Assembly: GCF_000725625.1 (NCBI RefSeq)
Contig: NZ_JOHS01000051.1
Span: forward strand, 1 to 47,578
Reading direction: 5' to 3'
Length of the DNA stretch: 47,578 nucleotides
From: Streptomyces sp. NRRL F-6676
Lineage (GTDB): Bacteria; Actinomycetota; Actinomycetes; Streptomycetales; Streptomycetaceae
Positions within the stretch are counted from its first letter, which is position 1. Each line of letters opens with the position of its first letter. Below the pieces are notes generated by a model that saw nothing but the letters and a program-made list of their open reading frames with translations, did not search any database and had not been told where the DNA came from. Below are positions 34,050 through 42,073 of this stretch, piece by piece. Both the position numbers and the translations under genes were made by a program.

Positions 34050-34376
34050 TCACCAGAGGTGCAGAAAGCTCCTGACGTCGTCGAGACCGTCAAGTGCCCG
34101 ACCGTCCACGTCCGACGGATCCATCTCGGCACGCGTCGCCAAGGAGTGAGCCGGCGCAACGGCCTCATCGCTGAGACGTCCGAACCGCCGAGCGGTATGT
34201 CCCAGGCACAGGCCGGCCAGACCAAGCAGCGGGCTGCCAGACACAGCCCGCGTTCCGACCCGCACGCACCAGTGCTCGACGAACTCCCGACCGTCGTCGT
34301 TCAAGGCACTCCCGACCAGAGCGTCCGCCGCCTCGGGCTCATGCACCCGGTTCCCAAGCGCTCCATGAATGCGCAA
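34050..34376 (-). CDS. Helical hypothetical protein, immunity-like
   Basis: 108 residues: NRVHEPEAADALVGSALNDD, GREFVEHWCVRVGTRAVSGS, PLLGLAGLCLGHTARRFGRL, DPSDVDGRALDGLDDVRSFL. This looks like a short HEAT-like helical protein that recurs in actinobacteria beside toxin loci. The start is uncertain: TTG 34376 is the first possible codon, but the frame is protein-like a little further upstream (LDRGLDNDNHSGREPA), so the N terminus may be truncated. No partner gene is visible. Confidence 0.55.
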   Translation of the reverse strand: MRIHGALGNRVHEPEAADALVGSALNDDGREFVEHWCVRVGTRAVSGSPLLGLAGLCLGHTARRFGRLSDEAVAPAHSLATRAEMDPSDVDGRALDGLDDVRSFLHLW

Positions 34377-34541
34377 CGCAGGTTCTCTGCCCGAATGGTT
34401 GTCGTTGTCGAGCCCACGATCCAGGGTCCGTGAAAAAGGCTTTGACGCGCGGTTCGCTGTTCGTCGATGGTGAGCGGACGTTCGGACCGACCGGGTCCGA
34501 ACCGCCGCGTCGGCGGCGACATCGCAGCGAGGGAGTTGTGC

Positions 34542-35393
34542 ATGATTGTTGTGGCGGCCGCTTCGGGGGCTTTTGGCCGGTTGGTCATCGACCAGTTACT
34601 GGCCCGGAGGCCGGCCGATCGCGTCGTAGCCGCGGTGCGCGATCCCGACGGAGCTGTCGATCTCGCCGCTCGCGGTGTCCAAGTCCGCCTCGGTGACTAC
34701 GATGATCCGGCGTCGTTGCGCACCGCGTTCGAAGGAGCCGACCAACTGCTGTTGATCTCGTCTCCGGAGCTGGAACCCTCCCGCCGCGTCGGCCAGCACC
34801 AGGCAGCCATCGACGCGGCCCGCGCCGCCGGAGTCGGCTCGATCGCCTACACCAGTTTTCTGGGTGCCGATACCCAGGCCAGCGGCGTTACCGCCGCTCA
34901 CCACTCCACCGAGCGCGCCCTGCTCGCCAGCGGACTGCCCCACACACTGTTGCGCCACCCCTTTTACAGCGAGGCCTTCCTCAACCCGGGCCTGCACGCC
35001 GCCGTCACCTCGGGTGAACTGGCTGACGGTACCGGCGGGCGCGGTATCAACACCGCCTTCCGCAGCGATCTTGCCGCGGCCGCCGCCCGCGTCCTCACCG
35101 AGGACTGTCACATTGGCCGCGCCTACGACTTCACCGGCGGCCTGTGGACGTACAACCAGCTCGCCCGCGCACTCAGCCGCATCTCCGGCAAGCCCGTCGC
35201 CCGCCGAGACCGGAACGACCGCGCGCCCGGCGCCCAGGGCTGGCTCGAGGAGCAGGTCCGTGCCGGCGCCCTGGAGCAGCAGACCGACGATCTTCAGCAC
35301 GTCCTCGGTCACCCAGCCACTACCCTCGACCAGGCTGTCACCGCAATCCTCACCCAACCCGCCCCATCGGCCGCCGGCTCTGCCCTGGAGTGA
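34542..35393 (+). CDS. NmrA/QorB-like NAD(P)-dependent SDR
   Basis: 283 residues, atypical SDR. The N-terminal MIVVAAASGAFGRLVIDQLL carries the Rossmann motif in the form AASGAFG. It continues with RLGDYDDPASLRTAFEGADQ, LLISSPELEPSRRVGQHQAA and a C-terminal substrate cap. This matches the quinone-oxidoreductase-2 (QorB)/NmrA group, which acts on quinones or senses NADP. GAGGGAG places the start at ATG 34542 rather than the in-frame codon at 34467. No regulator is adjacent. Confidence 0.9.
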   Translation: MIVVAAASGAFGRLVIDQLLARRPADRVVAAVRDPDGAVDLAARGVQVRLGDYDDPASLRTAFEGADQLLLISSPELEPSRRVGQHQAAIDAARAAGVGSIAYTSFLGADTQASGVTAAHHSTERALLASGLPHTLLRHPFYSEAFLNPGLHAAVTSGELADGTGGRGINTAFRSDLAAAAARVLTEDCHIGRAYDFTGGLWTYNQLARALSRISGKPVARRDRNDRAPGAQGWLEEQVRAGALEQQTDDLQHVLGHPATTLDQAVTAILTQPAPSAAGSALE

Positions 35394-35429
35394 GCGTGCG
35401 CCATTGAAGGTACCGGCAACTGAACTGGG

Positions 35430-35736
35430 GCCATTTCGTTTGTTTCGAACGGTCGTTGTTCGGGGTTGCCGTTGACTGATGCGCAGTGGGTGCGGATCGA
35501 GCCGTTGCTCCCGGACCGGACGCCGAAGCGGGGTGGCCGCTGGCGTTCGTCCTCACCGCCGGTCTTCGACCGCGAGGCGTACAGGCAGCGCAACACCGTC
35601 GAGCGGTGCATCAGCCGCCTGAAGCAGTGGCGCGGCATCGCCATTCGCGACGAGACGACCGCCACCATCTACCTCGCCGGACTTCACATCGCGGGCCTCT
35701 TCCTCTGGTCCGCCCGCTGATCCGAACGAAACCGCC
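35430..35736 (+). pseudogene. Internally deleted IS5-family element
   Basis: Codes for PLTDAQWVRIEPLLPDRTPK then RGGRW, followed at once by PVFDREAYRQRNTVERCISR and LKQWRGIAIRDETTATIYLA to a stop at 35720. The N- and C-terminal ends of the transposase are joined, with the whole catalytic middle missing (about 600 bp). Inverted ends remain: GGCCATTTCGTTTGTTTC near 35431 and, on the minus strand, GGCGGTTTCGTTCGGATCA (35718-35736). It is related to the fuller copy at 23.1 kb and would be a non-autonomous, MITE-like derivative. Confidence 0.8.
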
Positions 35737-35889
35737 TGGGCACGCCAAGTTCGGCGATGGCATCGAAACGCATACGGCCCGCACCGGCCCCACGCCACTG
35801 TCGCGGCCGGATCAGCGGCACTCCTCTGGATGCCAGCGTCGAGATTTCTCTGCCGGCGCCAATCGTGCACGGAAGTCGACCGGACAGTC

Positions 35890-35919
35890 GGGGGCCGGTG
35901 GGGGCCGGTGGGGGCCGGT
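35890..35919. repeat. Three tandem copies of a 10-mer
   Basis: GGGGGCCGGT is repeated exactly three times, immediately downstream of the minus-strand hydrolase gene. It could act as a weak terminator or simply be a slippage-prone repeat. Confidence 0.7.
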
Positions 35920-35925
35920 CGGATG

Positions 35926-36783
35926 TCAGGCGAGGAAGCCGTTCACCGTCTTGGTGAACCAGTCGGGGTCTTCCTCGGCGACGAAGTGCCCCGTCGGGGC
36001 GACCGCTCCCTGGACGTCGTCGGCGTGGGGGGCCAGGGCCTGGGCTGTGGCGGTGCCGGAGCGGGTGGAGCCGACGGCGAGGACGGGCATGGGCAGCTTT
36101 CGCTCGGCGAGCAGGGCGCGGTTCTCGCGGCCGTCGTCCAGGAGGGTGCGGTAGTGCTCGAAGCCGCCGCGCAGCCGTTCGCGGCCGGTGTACGCCCGGG
36201 CGTAAGCGGCAAGGTCGTGGTCGCTGAAGGTGCCAGGATTGGACATGGCGGTGAACGTGGCGGTGAAGAACTCCAGTTCGTGGCAATCGAAGAGCATTTC
36301 CGGAATGTCACGGGTCATGAAGAAGCCGAAGTGCCACATGCCGCCCTCGGCAACGTTCATCGCCTCCTCCAAGCCGAGGCCGGGCAGCAGGGAGTCGATC
36401 AGGATCAGGTGGGAGATGTCCTCGGGGTGGGCGGCGGCCCAGGCGAAGGCAACCATGGAGCCGATGTCGTGGCCGGCAACAGCCACGGGGCCGGTGAGGT
36501 TCAACGTGGTGAGGATGCCGCGGATGTCGTCGGCCTGGTTGGTCTTGGCGTAGCCGCCCTCAGGCCGGTCGCTGTCGCCGGTGCCGCGCAGGTCGGGAAC
36601 GACGACGGTGTGGTTTCGGGCGAGGTCGGGCATGACGCGGGCCCAGGCGCGTGAGGTCTGGGGCCAGCCATGGAGCAGGACCAGAACCGGTCCGCTGCCG
36701 CCGACCGCGACCGACAGGCGGGTGTCGTTGGTGTCGATCTGCTGCGTGGAGAAGCCGTCGGGAAGCCAGTCGGCAGTGCTCAT
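35926..36783 (-). CDS. Alpha/beta hydrolase, epoxide-hydrolase/dehalogenase type
   Basis: 285 residues. Oxyanion motif HGWPQ (38-42), nucleophile elbow GHDIGS with Asp106 instead of Ser, cap domain about 140-220, and catalytic His in APTGHFVAEEDPD. An Asp nucleophile with HGWP is typical of soluble epoxide hydrolases and fluoroacetate/haloalkane dehalogenases. Cytosolic; substrate unknown. ATG 36783, preceded by AAAGG, is preferred over GTG 36786. Third gene in the minus-strand run after the MarR-linked SDR and epimerase, separated by 121 bases, so possibly a separate unit. Confidence 0.92.
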   Translation of the reverse strand: MSTADWLPDGFSTQQIDTNDTRLSVAVGGSGPVLVLLHGWPQTSRAWARVMPDLARNHTVVVPDLRGTGDSDRPEGGYAKTNQADDIRGILTTLNLTGPVAVAGHDIGSMVAFAWAAAHPEDISHLILIDSLLPGLGLEEAMNVAEGGMWHFGFFMTRDIPEMLFDCHELEFFTATFTAMSNPGTFSDHDLAAYARAYTGRERLRGGFEHYRTLLDDGRENRALLAERKLPMPVLAVGSTRSGTATAQALAPHADDVQGAVAPTGHFVAEEDPDWFTKTVNGFLA

Positions 36784-36904
36784 CACAGGGGCCTTTCATT
36801 GAAGACAAATGGTCGACACGTGTGCTGCGGGAAGGCGTGATGGAGGGGCGTCGAGGTGGAGGCTTCGTCACCGCGGGTGGCACGTGGCAGTGGCGAAGCC
36901 GTGG

Positions 36905-37813
36905 TCACCCTGCGGGGGTGGCCAGCCGGCGCAGACGTTCCTCGCCGATCATGGTCAGCATGTCGGTGTGCCGCGGTTGCCAGCCCAGGTCCCGCTGTGC
37001 GCGGACGGCGCGGATGCGGCCGGAGACGGCCATGATCAGGGCTCCGAATTCGCCCCACACTCCGGCGGCCTCCTCGGAGGTGAGGCTGCGCGTCTTGACG
37101 CCGAGGTCGGTGGCGACGCGTTCGGCGATCCAGCGGTTGGGGGTCTCTCCGGCCACGGCGTGGTAGAGCCCGCCGGGTCGGCCCTTTTCCAGGGCGAGGG
37201 AGAACAGGCGGGTCACGTCGTCGATGTGGACGTGACTGTACGTGTTCAGCCCTTCCCCGATGTAGCAGGCTGCTCCTGTCGCGGCCACCGACTGGTAGAC
37301 CATCGACACGTGGCCGTGATCGCCGGGTCCCCAGATCAGACCGGGCCGGATGACCATCGCGCGCAACCCGTCCTGGGCGGTGGCCAGGACGGTGTCCTCG
37401 GCGGCCTTGCGGTAGTCGGCCAGGGGTTCGGGCGTGAACGGGTCGTCCTCGGCGAAGACGTCCGGGCTCCAGGCGCCCGCGGTGCGCTGGACCAGCACTC
37501 CGTTGCCGGACAGGAAGATCAGTGTCTTGTCCGTGCCGGTCAGGGCCCGGGTGAGGTCCTGAACGGTCGCGGTCTCCTGTTCGGGTCCGCTCTGGGCGGC
37601 ATAGATGACCGCATCGGCGGCCTGGGCCGCCTCGATGACGGCGGGGCGGCGCTCGTCCAGGTCTCCTGCCACGGGGGTGATGCCCTGGGAGGCGAGGGTG
37701 GCGGCTGCGCTCTTGGTGCGGGCCAGGCCGGTGACCGTGTGGCCTTCGGCGGAAAGGCGCCGGGCGAGGGCGCCGCCGACGAAGCCGGTGGCGCCGATGA
37801 TGAAGATGTTCAT
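36905..37813 (-). CDS. NAD-dependent epimerase/dehydratase-like SDR
   Basis: 302 residues, extended/atypical SDR: MNIFIIGATGFVGGALARRL with GATGFVG, DLDERRPAVIEAAQAADAVI, a YRKAAED helix in place of the classical YxxxK, RPGLIWGPGDHGH and SHVHIDDVTRLF. Likely an NAD(P)-dependent reductase or epimerase. Starts 12 bases after the upstream SDR gene, so the two are almost certainly co-transcribed and controlled by the MarR protein. Confidence 0.9.
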   Translation of the reverse strand: MNIFIIGATGFVGGALARRLSAEGHTVTGLARTKSAAATLASQGITPVAGDLDERRPAVIEAAQAADAVIYAAQSGPEQETATVQDLTRALTGTDKTLIFLSGNGVLVQRTAGAWSPDVFAEDDPFTPEPLADYRKAAEDTVLATAQDGLRAMVIRPGLIWGPGDHGHVSMVYQSVAATGAACYIGEGLNTYSHVHIDDVTRLFSLALEKGRPGGLYHAVAGETPNRWIAERVATDLGVKTRSLTSEEAAGVWGEFGALIMAVSGRIRAVRAQRDLGWQPRHTDMLTMIGEERLRRLATPAG

Positions 37814-37825
37814 GGCGCGGCTTCC

Positions 37826-38578
37826 TCAGGAGGGCAGGGCGCTGAGCTCGCCGCCGTCGGCGAACAAGACCGCGCCATTGACGTAGGAGCTGGCCGGGCC
37901 CACCAGGAAGGAGACGATCTCGGCGATCTCGCTGGGGTCTCCGGCACGGCCGCGGGCGTTGGCCTTGTCCAGCATCGCGGTGTGCTCGCCGAGCATGGCC
38001 TTGGTGCCCTCGGTGTGCACGGGGCCGGGCGAGACGGTGTTGACCCGCACGCCCGACGGGCCGAACTCGGTGGCCCAGTAGCGGGTGAGGATCTCGACGC
38101 CGGCCTTGGAGGCTCCGTAGGCGGCGCCGACGGGGGCGGGCATGCGTGCCGCGCTGGAACCGACGATCACGATCGAGCCGTGGCCACGCTCGGCCATGCC
38201 TGGTGCCAGCGCGCCGACCAGTAGGAACGGGGCACGTGTGTTGATGGCGACCTGTCGGTCGAAACTCGCGGCGTCGCTCGCAGCCGTAGGGGCGAACGCG
38301 TACAGACCCGCGCTGTTGACCAGGATGTCCACCGCTCCCGCCTCGGCGGCCAGGCGCAGCGTGTCATCGGCGTCTGTGAGGTCTGCGGCGATGAAACGGG
38401 CGCTGCCGCCCTCTGCCTCGATCTCCTTGACCAGGGCTTCGCCACGGGCCTGATCGCGGCCGTGCAGGACGAGGATCGCGCCCTGGCTTGCCAGATTCTG
38501 CGCGATGGCCTTGCCGATGCCTGAGGTCGCTCCGGTCACGAGTGCGGTGCGGCCCTGCAAAGCGATGTCGGCGCTCAT
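37826..38578 (-). CDS. Classical SDR oxidoreductase
   Basis: 250 residues: TGATSGIG coenzyme loop near residue 15, NSAG in place of NNAG, GSSAA with the catalytic Ser, and YGASK with Tyr and Lys. The fold ends in VNGAVLFADGGELSALPS. Cytosolic NADP(H)-dependent reductase; substrate unknown. ATG 38578 is divergent from the MarR gene, and a 14-bp-arm operator lies between them. It leads the SDR-epimerase pair. Confidence 0.92.
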   Translation of the reverse strand: MSADIALQGRTALVTGATSGIGKAIAQNLASQGAILVLHGRDQARGEALVKEIEAEGGSARFIAADLTDADDTLRLAAEAGAVDILVNSAGLYAFAPTAASDAASFDRQVAINTRAPFLLVGALAPGMAERGHGSIVIVGSSAARMPAPVGAAYGASKAGVEILTRYWATEFGPSGVRVNTVSPGPVHTEGTKAMLGEHTAMLDKANARGRAGDPSEIAEIVSFLVGPASSYVNGAVLFADGGELSALPS

Positions 38579-38651
38579 GGTGACCTTCCTTCTGTGGTGC
38601 TCTCGGCGCCCGATGCGGATCGCCTCGGTGCCCTTCCGCAATCCACTATGC

Positions 38652-38686
38652 ACGACAGATGTTCTGTCAACAAGAACATCTGTCGT
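38652..38686. promoter_or_regulatory. MarR operator, perfect 14-bp arms
   Basis: ACGACAGATGTTCT (38652-38665) and AGAACATCTGTCGT (38673-38686) are exact inverted copies with a seven-base spacer. They lie between the SDR operon start (38578) and the MarR start (38706). The right arm ends 20 bases before the MarR GTG, so binding would block both promoters. Confidence 0.92.
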
Positions 38687-38705
38687 TGAGCACATGTAGT
38701 ACGGT

Positions 38706-39218
38706 GTGCGGGTGAGCGCATCCACGTCCGAGAACAAGAAGCCGCGCGCCGAGGCGGAATCCCTGGCGCTGGACACCGACCTGGGCTGGGCGATCCGCAT
38801 GGTCTCCGCGGCGTTCCGCCGAGTCGCCACCGACTCCGTCGCAGACCTGCCCGGCGGAGCCCGCGGCTACCTGGTCCTGGTGGCACTGGCCGGCGGAAGC
38901 GAGCCCCCTTCGCAACTCGCCCTGGCCAACGAGGTGAGTCTCGACCGCACCGTGATGACCTACCTCCTCGACGACCTGGAAGCCCACCACCTGGTGACCC
39001 GCAAGCCGGACCCACGCGACCGACGCGCCCGCCAGGTCCTCATTACCGACACCGGACGCGCCCGCCTCATGGAAGTACGGAAAAGCCTCGGCGCCGCCGA
39101 GTCACGCCTCCTCGCCGACCTCGACCCCGCGGACACCGAGCGACTGCGAACATTGCTCGCCCGCGTCGCACAGACCGCGCAGCGCGAAGTCATCGCCCCC
39201 GATGACGCGGAGTGTTAG
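38706..39218 (+). CDS. MarR-family transcriptional regulator
   Basis: 170 residues. Winged HTH at about 55-125: LVALAGGSEPPSQLALANEV, SLDRTVMTYLLDDLEAHHLV and the wing RKPDPRDRRARQVLITDTGR. The flanking helices form the dimer interface. GTG 38706 has no ribosome site and lies close to a TGTAGT box, so the mRNA may be leaderless; GTG 38712 is an alternative. It most likely represses itself and the divergent SDR-epimerase operon through the inverted repeat at 38652. Confidence 0.92.
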   Translation: MRVSASTSENKKPRAEAESLALDTDLGWAIRMVSAAFRRVATDSVADLPGGARGYLVLVALAGGSEPPSQLALANEVSLDRTVMTYLLDDLEAHHLVTRKPDPRDRRARQVLITDTGRARLMEVRKSLGAAESRLLADLDPADTERLRTLLARVAQTAQREVIAPDDAEC

Positions 39219-39362
39219 CCACACTGGCCTTCGAAGACCCAGCCGGGGCCGTAGGGTCTGCTTCGGTGGTGCGCCACTTGCCGGGGATGCCCGGCACGGT
39301 GTGCGGCAAGCAGTCCGGTGCCGGGTTGCCCGGCAGGCAACGTGGGGTGCGGGGCTGCCGGG
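39219..39362. other. Intergenic, convergent gene ends
   Basis: Short spacer between the MarR stop and the methyltransferase stop. It is GC-rich, with TTGCCGGGG/CCGGGTTGCC-like complementarity that could form a terminator, but there is no clean hairpin. Confidence 0.35.
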
Positions 39363-40256
39363 TCAGGCGCGGCGGGCGGCCCAGATGGTGCGCTCGGTGC
39401 GTACGGCGAGATCCTCGCGGCGCAGCAGGCTGCTGGGGCTGTCGGTGTCCAGGAGTTCGTCGAGTGCGGTGAGGTCCTCGGGGCTGAGGGCGGGGGCGGC
39501 TACGCCACGGATGCGCTGAAGAGTGCTGAGCGCGTAGCGCCCGACGGCCTCGCTGTGCCTGCCCTCGATGTTGACGGTGAGGGTGCGCTCGGCCTCGACG
39601 GTGAAGCCGGCGGCGGTCAGCATCGGGCCCCAGTCGGCGCCGCGGTGCGGAACGTGCTCGGCGTGGAAGCTGTCGGTCGCGGCGTGGGCGCGCTCTTCGA
39701 GGCCGGGCCGGCTCTCAGGGGCACCGGCGGGCAGGAAGCGGGGAAAGCCCGCGAGTTCGACGACGGCGAACAGGCCCCCGGGGGCGAGCAGGTCGCGGAC
39801 GCTCGCCAGGGCGCGGTCGGGGTCGGCCATGTGGTGCATCGAGGCCGAGGCCCACACCAGGTCCGGTGTGCCGAGGTCGGGCCAATGGGCACTGTCGAGA
39901 TCGGCCTGCACGGTCCGTATGTGCCCCTCGACGCCGCGGGCGCATGCCTTCTCGCGCAGAAGCTGAAGATGCCCGGCCGAGAAGTCGACGGCGGTCACAT
40001 GCGCGTCGGGGAAGCGTTCGAGGAGCGCGAAGGCGCCCGCGCCGGTGCCGCAGCCCAGGTCCACGATCTGGCGCGGCTCGCTCTTCAGCGGAAGCCAGGC
40101 GGTGATGGCCGCAATGTGCTCGGCGAGCACCTCGGCATCCAGATCGAGGATCTCCGCCTGCCCGCTGTCGCTGTGCTCATGGTTGCCGTCATGGCCATGG
40201 CCGGGGTGGTGACCGCCTTGGCCCTGGTGGGGAGTGTGCCGGTGGGTTTGGGTCAT
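39363..40256 (-). CDS. Class I SAM methyltransferase with His-rich N terminus
   Basis: 297 residues. Motif I is IVDLGCGTGAGA (64-75), followed by VTAVDFSAGHLQLLREKACA, the motif IV region LVWASASMHHMADPDRALAS and LLAPGGLFAVVELAGFPRFL. The first 28 residues hold nine His (HRH, HH, HGH, HEH), suggesting metal binding ahead of the catalytic domain. The methyl acceptor is unknown. ATG 40256 is chosen because the family-like region follows; upstream in-frame codons add unconserved sequence. Same direction as the XRE-cupin regulator 154 bases upstream. Confidence 0.9.
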   Translation of the reverse strand: MTQTHRHTPHQGQGGHHPGHGHDGNHEHSDSGQAEILDLDAEVLAEHIAAITAWLPLKSEPRQIVDLGCGTGAGAFALLERFPDAHVTAVDFSAGHLQLLREKACARGVEGHIRTVQADLDSAHWPDLGTPDLVWASASMHHMADPDRALASVRDLLAPGGLFAVVELAGFPRFLPAGAPESRPGLEERAHAATDSFHAEHVPHRGADWGPMLTAAGFTVEAERTLTVNIEGRHSEAVGRYALSTLQRIRGVAAPALSPEDLTALDELLDTDSPSSLLRREDLAVRTERTIWAARRA

Positions 40257-40409
40257 GGGTGCCACCGTAGGCCCGCCATGCGCCATCCGCACGATCATTT
40301 GCGTAATGCGCAATGAGGTCGATGCGTGCGCTGCCAGGCACGCAAGACCATCCACCGCTTCGGGCTTCTGACGCGATGGCGGCGCGCTCTTCGCGCGGAC
40401 CGTGGACGC

Positions 40410-41031
40410 TCATTCGCATGGACCTTGGGCGTCTCCACAGTCGGCCTCGGTGCCGGCGGCCGCGTCCTTCTGGTGACCGCGGCGGGCGTCGCGGTCGAAG
40501 ATGCCCATGATCTCGCAGGGGCCGCCCTCGGCGCCGATGGCGTGCGGCATCATGGTCGGGAACTCGGCGGCCTGGTTGGTCTCGATGCGAAAGCGCCGGT
40601 GGCCGAGCATGAGGACAGCGGTGCCGGACAGTACGACCAGCCACTCGCGGCCGGGGTGGGCGCGCATCCGGGCCGGATTGTCGGGCGGCGGGTCGGTCAT
40701 CCGCTGACGCATCACGCTCATACCGGGGTCACCCTTTATGGGCCAGCGCATCAGGCCGTGGGTGCCGTCGATCATCGGGCTGATGACGACATCGTCGGCC
40801 GCGCTCTCCACGAGCTGGTCCAACGTGGTGTCCAGAGCGCGGGCGAGGGTCACCAGCTGGTCCAGGGCGAGGCGGCGCTGACCGTTCTCGATCCGGCTCA
40901 GCGAGGACTGGCTGAGGTTCGCCCGGGTGGCCAGTTCCTCCAGGGACCAGCCCTGCGCGACGCGCAGCGCGCGGATCCGTTTGCGTACGAGGCTGTCCAG
41001 CTGCCCATCTTCTTGCGTCATGGGCAACATC
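40410..41031 (-). CDS. XRE-cupin transcriptional regulator
   Basis: About 206 residues. The HTH is residues 10-75 (LVRKRIRALRVAQGWSLEEL, NLSQSSLSRIENGQRRLALD), and the cupin is about 110-185 (ARMRAHPGREWLVVLSGTAV, TNQAAEFPTMMPHAIGAEGG). Cupin-linked XRE proteins sense a small ligand. ATG 41031 follows AAGGG and is preferred over ATG 41022. Divergent from the TrxB-like pseudogene and DHA2 exporter; in Streptomyces this class often controls a neighbouring flavoprotein. Confidence 0.9.
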
Positions 41032-41111
41032 GTATGCCCTTGATGCAAAGTGGGCTTAACGTCGAAGACAGATGGCTCAGCACGGGGGCAGGTACGACGA
41101 AAGGGCGCGAC

Positions 41112-41939
41112 ATGTCTGCGCAGATTCTCCACGACGAGAGCGATCCCCTGCCCACCGAGACCGTGGACGTGGTGGTGATCGGCGGTGGCGCCGCGGGCCT
41201 GAACGGCGCGCTGATGCCGGCCCGCTCGCGCCGCTCGGTCGTCGTGATCGACAGCGGCACCCCGCGCAACGCACCCGCCGCCGCCATGCACGGCTCCATC
41301 GTCCTGGACGGCACGCCGCCCCCGGGATTTCCGAGCGCGGGCGCCGACAGGTACGCCAGTACGGCGGCCAGGTCGTCTTCGGGCACGTCGCCGTGGCCGA
41401 ACCCGCCGCCCCCGCCACGGACGGCGACCTGCGGTTCACCATCACCCTGGCCGACGGCCGCACCCTGACGGCGCGCCGGGTTCTGGTGGCCACCGGCCTG
41501 CGCGACGTGCTGCCCGAGGTGCCCGGCCTGGCCGAGCACTGGGGAGACAGCGTGGTCCACTGCCCCTACTGCCACGGCTATGAGGTAGGCGATGAGCCCA
41601 TCGGCATCGTCGCCACCGGCCCTCTCTCCGTCCACCACGCCTGGCTGTTCCGCCAGCTCACGGACGGTCCTGGCTGTCGCCACCCGGATGGAAGCCCGCA
41701 GCGAGGGCCTGGAGGGCCTGCGTCTGCCGATGGAGGACCTGCCCGACGGCATCGGCCGCCGCTTCGCCTCCGCAATGGCCGGCGCCACCGAGATCCCGGG
41801 TGTGTGGGTGGCCGGCAACGCCACCGGCCTCAGCGCCCAGGTCGGCGCCTCCGCGTCGGCCGGCTCGCACATCAACGCCCTGCTGGCCACGGCGGACACC
41901 GGCGCGGCGCTCGCCGCCGCACTGAAACCCACCGGCTGA
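41112..41939 (+). pseudogene. TrxB-like FAD oxidoreductase, frameshifted and deleted
   Basis: ATG 41112: TVDVVVIGGGAAGLNGALMP (FAD loop), RSVVVIDSGTPRNAPAAAMH. A shift near 41340 leads to RQYGGQVVFGHVAVAEPAAP, LVATGLRDVLPEVPGLAEHW and the redox motif HCPYCHGYEVGDEPIG. Near 41665 the NADPH-binding half, about 60 residues, is missing and the frame jumps to ATRMEARSEGLEGLRLPMED, IPGVWVAGNATGLSAQVGAS. The CPYC pair and both FAD segments survive, but the protein can no longer fold as a full enzyme. Faces the XRE-cupin gene. Confidence 0.85.
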
Positions 41940-42073
41940 CCCTCAAGCCCCGCTGCTGAACATCCGCGCGACCGCGGTCCAGTGGTCCGCGCGGTGAGCA
42001 AGTCCCTGTGTCACCAACCTGGCGACCGGCTCTGTCCCGGCGCTGAGTCGGCATGCCCTTTCGGAAGGAAACC

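Noticed and set aside
35890..35919. Three 10-mers as an integration or origin repeat
   Set aside because: Only three GC-only copies directly after a gene end; simple slippage or a terminator role is more plausible.
36809..38224. 471-codon plus-strand frame
   Set aside because: Gly/Asp/Val-rich shadow of the epimerase and SDR genes on the minus strand.
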